Of a stretch of DNA of 11,377 nt, positions 1-6,394 are shown one piece after another (position 1 is the stretch's first letter; each line of letters starts with the position of its first letter). Under the pieces are notes generated by a model. That model worked only from the letters and a program-made list of their open reading frames with translations, had not been told where the DNA came from and did not search any database. This stretch comes from an uncultured bacterium. Lineage in GTDB: Bacteria; Desulfobacterota; Desulfovibrionia; Desulfovibrionales; Desulfovibrionaceae. The position numbers were made by a program, and so were the translations under genes. The stretch lies in contig CAJMLK010000075.1 of NCBI GenBank assembly GCA_905214305.1, forward strand, positions 1-11,377, read 5' to 3'.

Positions 1-50
1 GTGGTTTTCTGTTTCGCGCGCTGGCGCGCTCAACTGGCTAAAGCCACAAT

Positions 51-85
51 AAAAATCCCGCCCCTCTGCGAGGGGCGGGATTTTT
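51..85. terminator. Perfect bidirectional intrinsic terminator
   Basis: A perfect 16-bp inverted repeat (51-66 and 70-85) encloses a 3-base loop. The GC-rich core is flanked by A5 on the left and T5 on the right, so each strand reads as a GC stem followed by a U-run. It could end a plus-strand gene entering from the left, readthrough of the minus-strand qmo operon, or both. No gene adjoins it within the window. The nearest annotated stop (qmoD) lies about 390 bases to the right. Confidence 0.88.
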
Positions 86-124
86 CATGTATATTCGCAG
101 CGGTTCAAAGCATCTTCAGCGTGT

Positions 125-152
125 GCCGGTCTGCTTATGCCGGTCTGCTTAT
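125..152. repeat. 14-bp tandem direct repeat, two copies
   Basis: The unit GCCGGTCTGCTTAT occurs twice head to tail (125-138 and 139-152) and is followed by GCCG, the start of a third unit. It lies in non-coding DNA. This looks like a simple replication-slippage duplication and no function is claimed. Confidence 0.85.
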
Positions 153-387
153 GCCGTTGCCCGTGCTGCCGGGCGTGAAAGGCGGTGGCGCACAATCAGG
201 CTCTGCATCCCGGTTTTATCAGCCTGCTTCCTCGCCGTTTCAAGGGCATGGGCAGGCCCTGCAAACCGGGTGGCCCGTCATCCTATGCTGGCTGCTGCGT
301 AAAAAGCAGCAGGCAAGCGCTCTGCATCTTGAGCAATTCAACTTTTAAACTGCTCTGACGGCTGCGTGCGCAGACGTTCGCTACGGA

Positions 388-422
388 GGCGTAAACGCAG
401 TTTATCTGCGTGGTTAAACGCC
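388..422. other. Two-part stem-loop downstream of qmoD
   Basis: An inner 6-bp stem (ACGCAG 395-400, CTGCGT 406-411, 5-base loop) sits inside an outer 5-bp stem (GGCGT 388-392, ACGCC 418-422), with unpaired bases between them. Read leftward, the inner stem is followed by TTTACG, a very poor U-tract. It may structure the 3' end of the qmo transcript. The same inner arms with the same 5-base spacing recur at 9265-9281. Confidence 0.4.
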
Positions 423-440
423 GAAGTGAGCGCGCCCTGA

Positions 441-466
441 CCTTTGAGAATGTCTATCCTCAAAGG
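441..466 (-). terminator. Weak stem-loop just after qmoD
   Basis: CCTTTGAG (441-448) and CTCAAAGG (459-466) form an 8-bp stem with a 10-base loop, 9 bases beyond the qmoD stop codon. No U-run follows in the leftward direction, so on its own it is a poor intrinsic terminator. It may be a 3'-end stabiliser, or it may pause polymerase before the strong terminator at 51-85. Confidence 0.4.
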
Positions 467-475
467 TAATCCGCC

Positions 476-1201
476 CTAGAAACCGAAGCCGTCCGAGCTG
501 GCTCCGGAAGAACCGAAACCGAAATCGTCGGGCACGGCATTTTCTTCCACAGCTTCAGCCACAGCCTCGTCGCCGGACGCGGCAAGAGCAGCACCGGCGC
601 CGCCAGCCATGACCATGCCCTTGAGGCCGTCCTTGATGGCGTCTTTGATATTCACAAGCAGGTCATCATGGTTAATGGCAACCTTGCCCTGGAACTCGGC
701 CACCTGACGGCGCAGACCGCCCATATCGGCATTCATGGCCTTGATCTTGGCTTCCAGCTCGTCCACTTTCCTGGACAGGGCCTCGGCGCGGGTCTGGGCA
801 GGTTCAAGAACGCGCACGCGCTCTTCAAGAGCCGTGGCAGCAGCGGTCTGGGCGGCCAGACTGTCGTAGGTTTCGCCAAGGTAGTCAACAACATGGTCAA
901 CCATAGCCTTGGTATGGCCGTCCATGGCGGGCAAAGAAACATTATCGCCAAGCAGGCTTCTGCCGTTATTCACAAAAGCGTCCCAGGACTGCCCTTCTTT
1001 CCATTCCAGTTCCGCAAATTTTGGAAAGCAGCGGGCCAGCCACGTGGCGGCAAAAGGCCCCACAGCCTTGGCGCAGGTGTCACAGACGATGGTGCGTCCG
1101 GCCACAAAACCGGCAACTTCCTTCACGTCTACGCCTTCTTTGCCCACCACGAGGGCAAGCACGGACTCCACAGGAAAAACTTTGCGAGATGTATCGGACA
1201 T
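476..1201 (-). CDS. qmoD: QmoD-like conserved protein of the apr-qmo locus
   Basis: This 241-residue protein corresponds by position and character to the gene after qmoC in Desulfovibrio (the DVU0851 type, also called QmoD). In D. vulgaris it was deleted together with qmoABC and is reported to accompany the Qmo/Apr complex. Its biochemical role is not established. Visible parts: a mostly hydrophilic N-terminal half with a CxxC pair (C40, C43) and a third Cys (C58); a probable coiled coil at about 118-175; an Ala/Gly-rich hydrophobic patch (195-209) that is short for a membrane helix; and an acidic C-terminus ending in a DDFGFG...DGFGF tail. There is no signal peptide. The start at 1201 is chosen because GAGGAGG lies just upstream; the frame extends 36 codons further with no such site. 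It follows qmoC by 108 bases, behind a stem-loop and a candidate promoter. Confidence 0.8.
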   Translation of the reverse strand: MSDTSRKVFPVESVLALVVGKEGVDVKEVAGFVAGRTIVCDTCAKAVGPFAATWLARCFPKFAELEWKEGQSWDAFVNNGRSLLGDNVSLPAMDGHTKAMVDHVVDYLGETYDSLAAQTAAATALEERVRVLEPAQTRAEALSRKVDELEAKIKAMNADMGGLRRQVAEFQGKVAINHDDLLVNIKDAIKDGLKGMVMAGGAGAALAASGDEAVAEAVEENAVPDDFGFGSSGASSDGFGF

Positions 1202-1226
1202 GGCGGCCTCCTCCTCGGAGATCGTA

Positions 1227-1254
1227 ATTTTATTCAAGAAAACTTTAATGCCAA
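1227..1254 (-). promoter_or_regulatory. Candidate sigma70 promoter for qmoD
   Basis: On the minus strand, TTGGCA (-35, 1254-1249) and TAAAAT (-10, 1232-1227) are separated by 16 bases. The -10 matches the consensus at 5 of 6 positions, within an AT-rich patch unusual for this GC-rich locus. The start site would fall near 1220, giving a leader of about 20 bases containing GAGGAGG. Its position directly behind the post-qmoC stem-loop fits an internal promoter. Predicted from sequence only. Confidence 0.5.
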
Positions 1255-1270
1255 CAGTGCAGACTCTGCA

Positions 1271-1302
1271 GGCGCTCCCGGCAGTCAGCCGCCGGGAGCG
1301 CC
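1271..1302 (-). terminator. Strong stem-loop between qmoC and qmoD
   Basis: A perfect 12-bp GC-rich inverted repeat (1271-1282 and 1291-1302) with an 8-base loop begins 7 bases after the qmoC stop. On the minus strand it is followed by a small palindrome (TGCAGA-C-TCTGCA in plus orientation, 1258-1270) rather than a U-run, so complete termination is doubtful. It more likely attenuates transcription or protects the qmoABC 3' end against exonucleases. Confidence 0.55.
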
Positions 1303-1309
1303 GCGCCAA

Positions 1310-2491
1310 CTAGCTTCTGCCGTACATGCGGGCGTACAACAGGGCCGCCGTGCGGTAGACAAAATGCCCGAGCTTGGACCAGGGCAGATAGGCGAAGAGC
1401 ATCCACACAAAAACCAGGTGCAGATAATACACCAGGAATGCAGGCACAATGGCGTCCGCAAGGCGGAAGCACTGCGACAGCACGCCCGTAACCGCCACCA
1501 GCCAGATGATGCCGAGCAGATACCAGTCGTACCAGTTGGATCCCTGGAACCTGGGGTTCAGGCGCAGACGGCGCACCGTAAGAAAACCCAGACCCAGCAG
1601 CAGCATGAGCGCGCCGATGTTGGCAAGAATTTTCACGGGGAAGGTCAGGGGCATGGGCGTTTCAAAGTGAATGACGGGTATCACCTTGCCGCCCCAGTGG
1701 GCAAAAGCCACGATGGCGGTTACGCATGCCAGAATGACAAAGCTCCACACCAGCAGGAAGTGTCCGTACTTGCGGCTGGGGGTTTCTTTGCCCGTGGCGG
1801 GGCCGTTTTCGCAATCGTCGAACTTGCGGTGCGTGATGACTTCATCCCACAGCACGTCCCACAAATGCCATATCCAGCATTTTGTTTTGCCGATAACGGT
1901 GGTCTTGCCCTCGGGCTTGAAGAGCGCCCACAGCTTCATGACGCCACGCGCCAGAATGAAAAGCGCGCCAAAGAACGTCAGGATGAAGATGGGGTCAATG
2001 GTATAGTCGCCGTAGAACACCTGACCGAACACAATGCGCCCGTCGGCAGCGCGGGGGAACCACTGGCCGCCGTTGAACCCGGCGCGAATCCACCACACCA
2101 CAAGCCATATCACGGCAGGGATGCCGAAGAGAATGGGCAGGCCCGAGGGCTTGCTCATCCACTTGCCCACCACGGTGGGTTCAGTCAGATCTTTATAAAT
2201 TACGTTGCGCGCCGCGCCCATAAGGTCGGCGGGCTTGGCTCCACGCGGGCAAAGGTCCGAGCAGTTGCCGCAGTTGTGGCAAAGCCACAGGTCAATATCT
2301 CCACGCAGTTTGTCTTTGAGGCCCCAGGAGGCCCACACCATTTCCTTGCGCGGATAGGGCGCATTGGCAGGAGACAGTGGGCATGCCACCGAGCATGTGG
2401 CGCACTGGTAACACTTCTTGAGGGACTCGCCCCCCGCCTCTTCCAGCGCCCTGACAAACTCCAGATCAGGTTTGATGGTAATTTGTGCCAT
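1310..2491 (-). CDS. qmoC: Quinone-interacting membrane oxidoreductase subunit QmoC
   Basis: QmoC (393 residues) is the membrane anchor of the Qmo complex and is thought to oxidise menaquinol and pass electrons towards QmoA/B. The N-terminal cytoplasmic HdrC-like domain holds two [4Fe-4S] motifs: C27xxC30xxC33xxxC37P and C71xxC74xxC77xxxC81P. About six membrane spans follow (roughly 117-136, 165-186, 243-263, 284-305, 323-342 and 346-370), resembling the NarI/HdrE-type cytochrome b family. Candidate haem-ligand histidines include H209, H244, H265, H358 and H376; which ones bind haem was not determined. The fusion of HdrC-like and HdrE-like parts is the family's defining feature. AGGAGG lies 9 bases before the start at 2491; an upstream extension of the frame overlaps qmoB and is not needed. 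It follows the qmoB stop by 13 bases, so the two are surely co-transcribed. Length and motifs are intact. Confidence 0.96.
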   Translation of the reverse strand: MAQITIKPDLEFVRALEEAGGESLKKCYQCATCSVACPLSPANAPYPRKEMVWASWGLKDKLRGDIDLWLCHNCGNCSDLCPRGAKPADLMGAARNVIYKDLTEPTVVGKWMSKPSGLPILFGIPAVIWLVVWWIRAGFNGGQWFPRAADGRIVFGQVFYGDYTIDPIFILTFFGALFILARGVMKLWALFKPEGKTTVIGKTKCWIWHLWDVLWDEVITHRKFDDCENGPATGKETPSRKYGHFLLVWSFVILACVTAIVAFAHWGGKVIPVIHFETPMPLTFPVKILANIGALMLLLGLGFLTVRRLRLNPRFQGSNWYDWYLLGIIWLVAVTGVLSQCFRLADAIVPAFLVYYLHLVFVWMLFAYLPWSKLGHFVYRTAALLYARMYGRS

Positions 2492-2504
2492 TGCTGCCTT
2501 CCTC

Positions 2505-4775
2505 CTACATGCCCTTGAACGGGTTGGGGCCCATGGCCACGATGCGATCCACAAAGCCGTCAATGATGGCGGGAACCTTGTCGTATTCATCAATGGCTAC
2601 TTCAAGCAGTTCCACACGCTCGGGTTCAACACCCAGGCGGTTGAGCGTCTCGGCGATATTTTCCTTGCGCTTGGCGCAGATTTCCGAACCCTTCACAAAG
2701 TGGCACTGGTAGTCATCGCCATACTTGCAGCCCAGCAGCATCACGCCGTCATAGCCCTTGCTCATGGCGTCAGACACCCAGATGGCGTTGACAGAACCAA
2801 GGCAGCGCACAGGAATGATGCGGCAATAGGGGCTCCAGGGCTTGTGGCGCTCACCGGCCATATCAAGGGCAGGATAGGCGTCGTTTTCGCAGGCCAGGAT
2901 GAGCACGCGGGGGCCTTCTTTCTTGAAGTCCTTGGGGACCTGCACTTCACGGATCATGGAGCCGATCTGGTCAATATTGTAGTTGGCAAAGGAGATGACA
3001 CGCTCGGGACACGCGCCGAAACATGTGCCGCAACGGCGGCAGCGCGTGGGATTGAGCCGGGGCGTTCCCTTTTCGTCATCGTCCAGAGCGCCGAAGGGGC
3101 ATTCTTCAGTACAGCGTTTGCACTGGGTGCAGCGCACCATATTGAACAGGGGGTAGGAAAGGTCCCCTGAACGCGGGTGTACCGACACGCCGTGGCTGGC
3201 CGCCTCAATGCACTGCACGGCCTTGAGCACCGCGCCCTTGGCGTCTTCTTCGCAAGCGTCCATGGTCAGGGGCTGGCGCACGCAGCCCGCCGCGTACACG
3301 CCGGTGCGGCGCGTTTCGTAGGGGAAGCAGATGTAGTTTGAGTCGGCAAAGCCGTCAAACAGCTGCAAGTCCGGAAAGTCCGGCCCCTGGCGATAATCAA
3401 AGTGGATGGTCACGTCCTTGGCCGTGGTGGGCACAAGACCCGTAGGCAGAACAACCATGTCCACATCAAGGTCAAAATCCATGCCGAGCAGCGTGTTTTT
3501 GCACTCCACAACCATGTGGCCGCCCGCTTCACGGATGTCGGTCACATCGGCCTTTGTCATCATGACGCCCAGACGTTCCTGCATTTTCTTGTAGAAACGC
3601 TCAAGAATGCCGGGAACCGTCATATCCTTATAAAGGATGAATGCCTGACAGGCGTCGTTGGTCTTTTCGCAGACCGTATTGGCAAGGCGCAGCATGCCCA
3701 CGCTGTTGACGGCATTGGAGTAGGACAGATGCCGGAGGCTTTCGAGGTCTTCCTTCACAAAAGTCTCTTCGCCTTCCTCAGCCACGGGGGCAGCGGCCGC
3801 CGCTGGCTGTTCCTCACCGGCGGGGGCGCTTTCTTCAGCGGCACGGGCCACGGCCTGCTCGGCCATGGTGGTATCAAGCACAAAAGCGATGCGGTTGGCC
3901 TTTACCTGATCTGCCACCAGCATTTTGCCGAAAGTGGCGGCATCCACCACCATGGGGCTTTTGCCAAGCCCCATGGGCGCCAGGTACTTCTGGTCAAGGG
4001 CAACCCAGCCCGTGGCCAGCACAACCGCGCCCACTTCCACTTCCACAGGGCCGGAGAGCGTGCCGATAACGGCCTTGAATTCCCCGGGCTGGCCTTCCAG
4101 CTTTTCCATGCGGGCATTCATGTGAATCTTGATTTTGGGATTGCCCGTAACTTCGCTGACCTTGGCCACAAGGTTGGTGGGCTGCTTGTCCGTCCAGGGC
4201 GAAACAAGGGGAGAAGCCATGGGTATATTGTTGGCAGCGCCGCCGAGCTTGTCGGCTTTTTCCACCAGCACCACCTCATAGCCCGTGGCCGCGGCCTCAA
4301 GGGCCGCCGTAAGGCCAGTCCAGCCGCCGCCGATCACCAGAACGCGCTGCACACCCGTTACCGACGCAGGCTCGGGGGCTTCGCTCTTCTGCAGTTTTAC
4401 TACGCCCATGTTCACGTAGTCGCGGGCCATGAGCGTCAGCAGTTCAGGCGCGTTGCTGGAATCAACGGGCGTTCTGTCCGGATTCTTGTACGCCTGCACG
4501 CACTGCTCACGCAGGTTCACATGTTCTACCTGCACGGGCAGACGGTACAGTTCGCCGTCCACACGCGGGGAAGCGCCGCACAGCAGCACGCCGTCCAGGC
4601 CCTGGGCCTCGATGTCGGCCCGAATTTCGTCCACGGCCAATGCCAGCACGGGAACCACCTTGACCACGGCAGTGAGGTCGCCCCACTTTGCCGAGGTCTG
4701 TGCGGCAAGCGCCTCAAGATCGAGGCCGCCGCCAATGTTCTGCTGGTCAAAATAGACGCCAATCTTACCGGACAT
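2505..4775 (-). CDS. qmoB: Quinone-interacting oxidoreductase subunit QmoB
   Basis: QmoB (756 residues) is an HdrA/MvhD-like cytoplasmic flavin and iron-sulfur subunit expected to relay electrons within Qmo to APS reductase. In order: an HdrA-like N-terminal domain (about 1-135) with ASPR and LREQC motifs; an FAD Rossmann motif (VIGGGWTGLTAA, about 147-158, with VEK near 171-173); an FAD-domain ATGW (254-257); a low-complexity Ala/Glu/Pro-rich insert (about 314-337); and two adjacent [4Fe-4S] motifs (C549xxC552xxC555xxxC559P and C579xxC582xxC585xxxC589P). A C-terminal MvhD-like domain (about 622-745) carries C629, C651, C658, C683, C691 and C700, some of which may bind a [2Fe-2S] cluster. The start at 4775 follows GGAGG by 8 bases. 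It is separated from qmoA by 5 bases and from qmoC by 13, a tight operon. Confidence 0.96.
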   Translation of the reverse strand: MSGKIGVYFDQQNIGGGLDLEALAAQTSAKWGDLTAVVKVVPVLALAVDEIRADIEAQGLDGVLLCGASPRVDGELYRLPVQVEHVNLREQCVQAYKNPDRTPVDSSNAPELLTLMARDYVNMGVVKLQKSEAPEPASVTGVQRVLVIGGGWTGLTAALEAAATGYEVVLVEKADKLGGAANNIPMASPLVSPWTDKQPTNLVAKVSEVTGNPKIKIHMNARMEKLEGQPGEFKAVIGTLSGPVEVEVGAVVLATGWVALDQKYLAPMGLGKSPMVVDAATFGKMLVADQVKANRIAFVLDTTMAEQAVARAAEESAPAGEEQPAAAAAPVAEEGEETFVKEDLESLRHLSYSNAVNSVGMLRLANTVCEKTNDACQAFILYKDMTVPGILERFYKKMQERLGVMMTKADVTDIREAGGHMVVECKNTLLGMDFDLDVDMVVLPTGLVPTTAKDVTIHFDYRQGPDFPDLQLFDGFADSNYICFPYETRRTGVYAAGCVRQPLTMDACEEDAKGAVLKAVQCIEAASHGVSVHPRSGDLSYPLFNMVRCTQCKRCTEECPFGALDDDEKGTPRLNPTRCRRCGTCFGACPERVISFANYNIDQIGSMIREVQVPKDFKKEGPRVLILACENDAYPALDMAGERHKPWSPYCRIIPVRCLGSVNAIWVSDAMSKGYDGVMLLGCKYGDDYQCHFVKGSEICAKRKENIAETLNRLGVEPERVELLEVAIDEYDKVPAIIDGFVDRIVAMGPNPFKGM

Positions 4776-4780
4776 GCCGC

Positions 4781-6016
4781 CTACCTCCCTTTCACCGTTT
4801 GTACCGCCTTCAGGGCGGCGGCTGTACCGGACTGAGCCGAGCGCATCACATCCAGAGGCATGCGCGCGCAACCGGCGGCAAAGATGCCGGCTTCTTCTCC
4901 GCCCGCCACAAAGCCTTCTTCGTCAAGAGGCAGAGGCAGAGGCGCGTCTTCGCCAGCCAATGAGGGCTGCATGCCCGTTGCCAGCACCACAAGGTCATAG
5001 TCGAGGGTGAGCTTTTCGCCGCTTACGGCGTCTTCTGCCGTCAGGCGCACCTTGTCGCCCGCAGCCTGCTCCACATCCGCGACCTTGCCCTTGACAAAAT
5101 GCACGTTGGGCATGGCCTTGACCTTTTCAAGCACTTTCACATAGCGGCCGGGAGCGCGCATATCAATATAATAGACCGTAATCTGCGTATCGGGGCTTTG
5201 CTCGGCAATGTACTGGCACTGCTTGAGCGTAGCCATACAGCAGATGTATGAGCAGTAGTTCAGATGGTTCTGGTCGCGCGAACCGGCGCATTGCACAAAG
5301 GCCACGCGGTGGGGCCTGCGGCCGTCTGTGGGCCGCGTGATGCGCCCGCCTGTGGGACCACAGGGCGAAGCAAGGCGCTCCATCTGCATGTTGGAAATGC
5401 AGTTTTTCACATTGCCCGCGCCAAGGTTGCTCAGGCGGGTGACGTCATAGGGCTTCCAGCCGGTGGCAATGACTACAGCACCCACGCCCAGTTCAATTTC
5501 GCGGGGGGCTTCGCTCACATCCAGAAACTGGTTGCCCGCCACACGGGCTTTGTCGGCCTTGGAAAGAGTCTGCGTATCCAGGGTGTACCGGCTGGGAAAG
5601 GCGAAAGGCATGGCCTTGTACAAAGCCTTGCGCTTTGAAAGGCCAAAATCGAATTCGCTTGGGCTTTCGCCGTCAAGGCTGGAAGCCAGCAGGCTGAAAT
5701 CCACGTTATGGGGCGCCGTGCGGCGCGGTTCTATGCGCACCTTGACGGTGTAATCGCCCTTGACCCCGCTGAAGCCCACAACTTCGGCCTGGGTAAAAAA
5801 CTTCACTCGCGGATTTTTCCTGATGCGCTGGAACTGGATTTCCAAGCCGCAGGAGGGGGGACAGAGTTTGGGAAAGTATTTATTGAGCTGAGCCACGCGG
5901 CCCCCAAGCCAGGGCGACTTTTCGACGATATAGACGTCGTGACCCAGTTCCGCCGCTTCAATGGCGGCTGTAAGGCCTGCAAAGCCGCCGCCCACGACGA
6001 GAATGGCATTGGACAT
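4781..6016 (-). CDS. qmoA: Quinone-interacting oxidoreductase subunit QmoA
   Basis: QmoA (411 residues) is the smaller HdrA-like flavoprotein of the Qmo complex, cytoplasmic and peripheral to QmoC. The dinucleotide-binding motif is near the N-terminus (GGGFAG, residues 9-14, with E32 of VEK as probable ribose contact). C52-PPS-C56 follows. Later come an ATGW loop (184-187), an HdrA-like Cys cluster (C243, C255 and adjacent C259-C260 in a CSYICCM context), a second ATG loop (346-349) and a C-terminal AAGC (C383). Unlike QmoB it lacks ferredoxin-type CxxCxxC motifs, so it should carry FAD without bacterial-ferredoxin clusters. The start at 6016 is set by AGGAGG 9 bases upstream and by the conserved MSNAILVVGGG beginning. 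The frame continues 111 codons upstream through the intergenic region with no family resemblance. It leads the tight qmoABC group. Confidence 0.95.
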   Translation of the reverse strand: MSNAILVVGGGFAGLTAAIEAAELGHDVYIVEKSPWLGGRVAQLNKYFPKLCPPSCGLEIQFQRIRKNPRVKFFTQAEVVGFSGVKGDYTVKVRIEPRRTAPHNVDFSLLASSLDGESPSEFDFGLSKRKALYKAMPFAFPSRYTLDTQTLSKADKARVAGNQFLDVSEAPREIELGVGAVVIATGWKPYDVTRLSNLGAGNVKNCISNMQMERLASPCGPTGGRITRPTDGRRPHRVAFVQCAGSRDQNHLNYCSYICCMATLKQCQYIAEQSPDTQITVYYIDMRAPGRYVKVLEKVKAMPNVHFVKGKVADVEQAAGDKVRLTAEDAVSGEKLTLDYDLVVLATGMQPSLAGEDAPLPLPLDEEGFVAGGEEAGIFAAGCARMPLDVMRSAQSGTAAALKAVQTVKGR

Positions 6017-6256
6017 CCTGGATATCCTCCTGCGTTGTTGCATAGCGGCTGAAGAAGTGACAACGCCCCTCGCCGCGGAAAAAAGGAGTGGCCGCATCAG
6101 GCCAAACCCACGGGCATCGGCTCGCGCCAACTGCCGACAGCCAGCCACAGTTTCCGAATGTGGCGGCCCGGAACCGAACCCGGTTGCCCTAAGACTTTGC
6201 CTCACCATCATGCCCGGCAGTTTTCCGGTGGCGGCGAACCGCCTGACGGGGGACAT

Positions 6257-6285
6257 AAAAACCGCATGCTGCAGCAGTTGTGCGG
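6257..6285 (-). terminator. Candidate intrinsic terminator downstream of aprA
   Basis: On the minus strand, CCGCA (6285-6281) pairs with TGCGG (6266-6262), with a short inner stem and a bulge between, and TTTTT (6261-6257) follows immediately. The stem is short and imperfect, so efficiency is uncertain. It would end most aprBA transcripts about 110-140 bases after the aprA stop while allowing readthrough into qmoABC. Confidence 0.4.
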
Positions 6286-6347
6286 CGTGAAGCGCACGCG
6301 CGCCCTTTTGCCTGTTGCACCCGCTGGCCGTGACAGAGCGTACAGCC

Positions 6348-6377
6348 AAGGGGGGCGGCCTTGCGGCCGCCCCTTTT
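6348..6377 (-). terminator. GC-rich stem-loop immediately after aprA
   Basis: GGGGCGGCC (6352-6360) and GGCCGCCCC (6365-6373) form a perfect 9-bp stem, capped on the minus-strand transcript by a GCAA (GNRA) tetraloop. In the leftward direction the stem is followed by CCTTGG, not a U-run. In the rightward direction TTTT (6374-6377) follows. For aprBA mRNA it is therefore better read as a 3' stabilising or pausing structure than as a full terminator. It begins 17 bases past the aprA stop. Confidence 0.55.
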
Positions 6378-6394
6378 GTGCTACATGCCGCCGA

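Larger units (their letters stand above)
86..475. other. Non-coding stretch downstream of qmoD
   Basis: No supportable gene is seen. The open frames here are short, lack ribosome binding sites, and the longest (1-348) reads straight through the terminator at 51-85. The stretch holds a 14-bp tandem duplication (125-152), a short GCTGCT/AGCAGC inverted repeat (291-310), a two-part hairpin (388-422) and an 8-bp hairpin (441-466). It probably acts as the 3' untranslated and termination region of the qmo operon. A small RNA is possible but nothing specific supports one. Confidence 0.5.
6017..6394 (-). other. 378-base spacer between aprA and qmoA
   Basis: No gene is seen on either strand. The spacer contains a GCAA-capped GC-rich stem-loop directly after aprA (6348-6377), a second hairpin followed by U5 (6257-6285), and the qmoA ribosome binding site (AGGAGG, about 6026-6031). 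I looked for a qmoA promoter on the minus strand and found nothing convincing. TTGTCA near 6061 is only 13 bases from TATGCA, too close for sigma70. The length contrasts with the 5- and 13-base gaps inside qmoABC and suggests that expression is reset here. Confidence 0.55.

Noticed and set aside
1..348. A 115-codon frame from the left edge starting GTG
   Set aside because: It reads through the perfect terminator at 51-85 and has no recognisable features.
668..4835. Long plus-strand open frames (668-2518, 3402-4835) opposite qmoD, qmoC and qmoB
   Set aside because: Low-complexity His/Gln/Ala-rich translations with no domain or ribosome binding site; expected antisense shadows in GC-rich DNA.
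6061..6150. A sigma54-type promoter for qmoA (TGGC...TGC near the TTGGCGCGAG segment)
   Set aside because: The GG-to-GC spacing is off by one base and the flanking consensus is missing.
6162..6187. A tRNA T-arm-like segment (CCGGG, TTCGGTT, CCGGG on the minus strand)
   Set aside because: The two CCGGG arms are direct repeats and cannot pair; no acceptor, D or anticodon arm is present.
4781..6349. A longer QmoA with 111 extra N-terminal residues
   Set aside because: The extension crosses the structured spacer, lacks conserved features, and the start at 6016 has a strong Shine-Dalgarno directly before the FAD motif.
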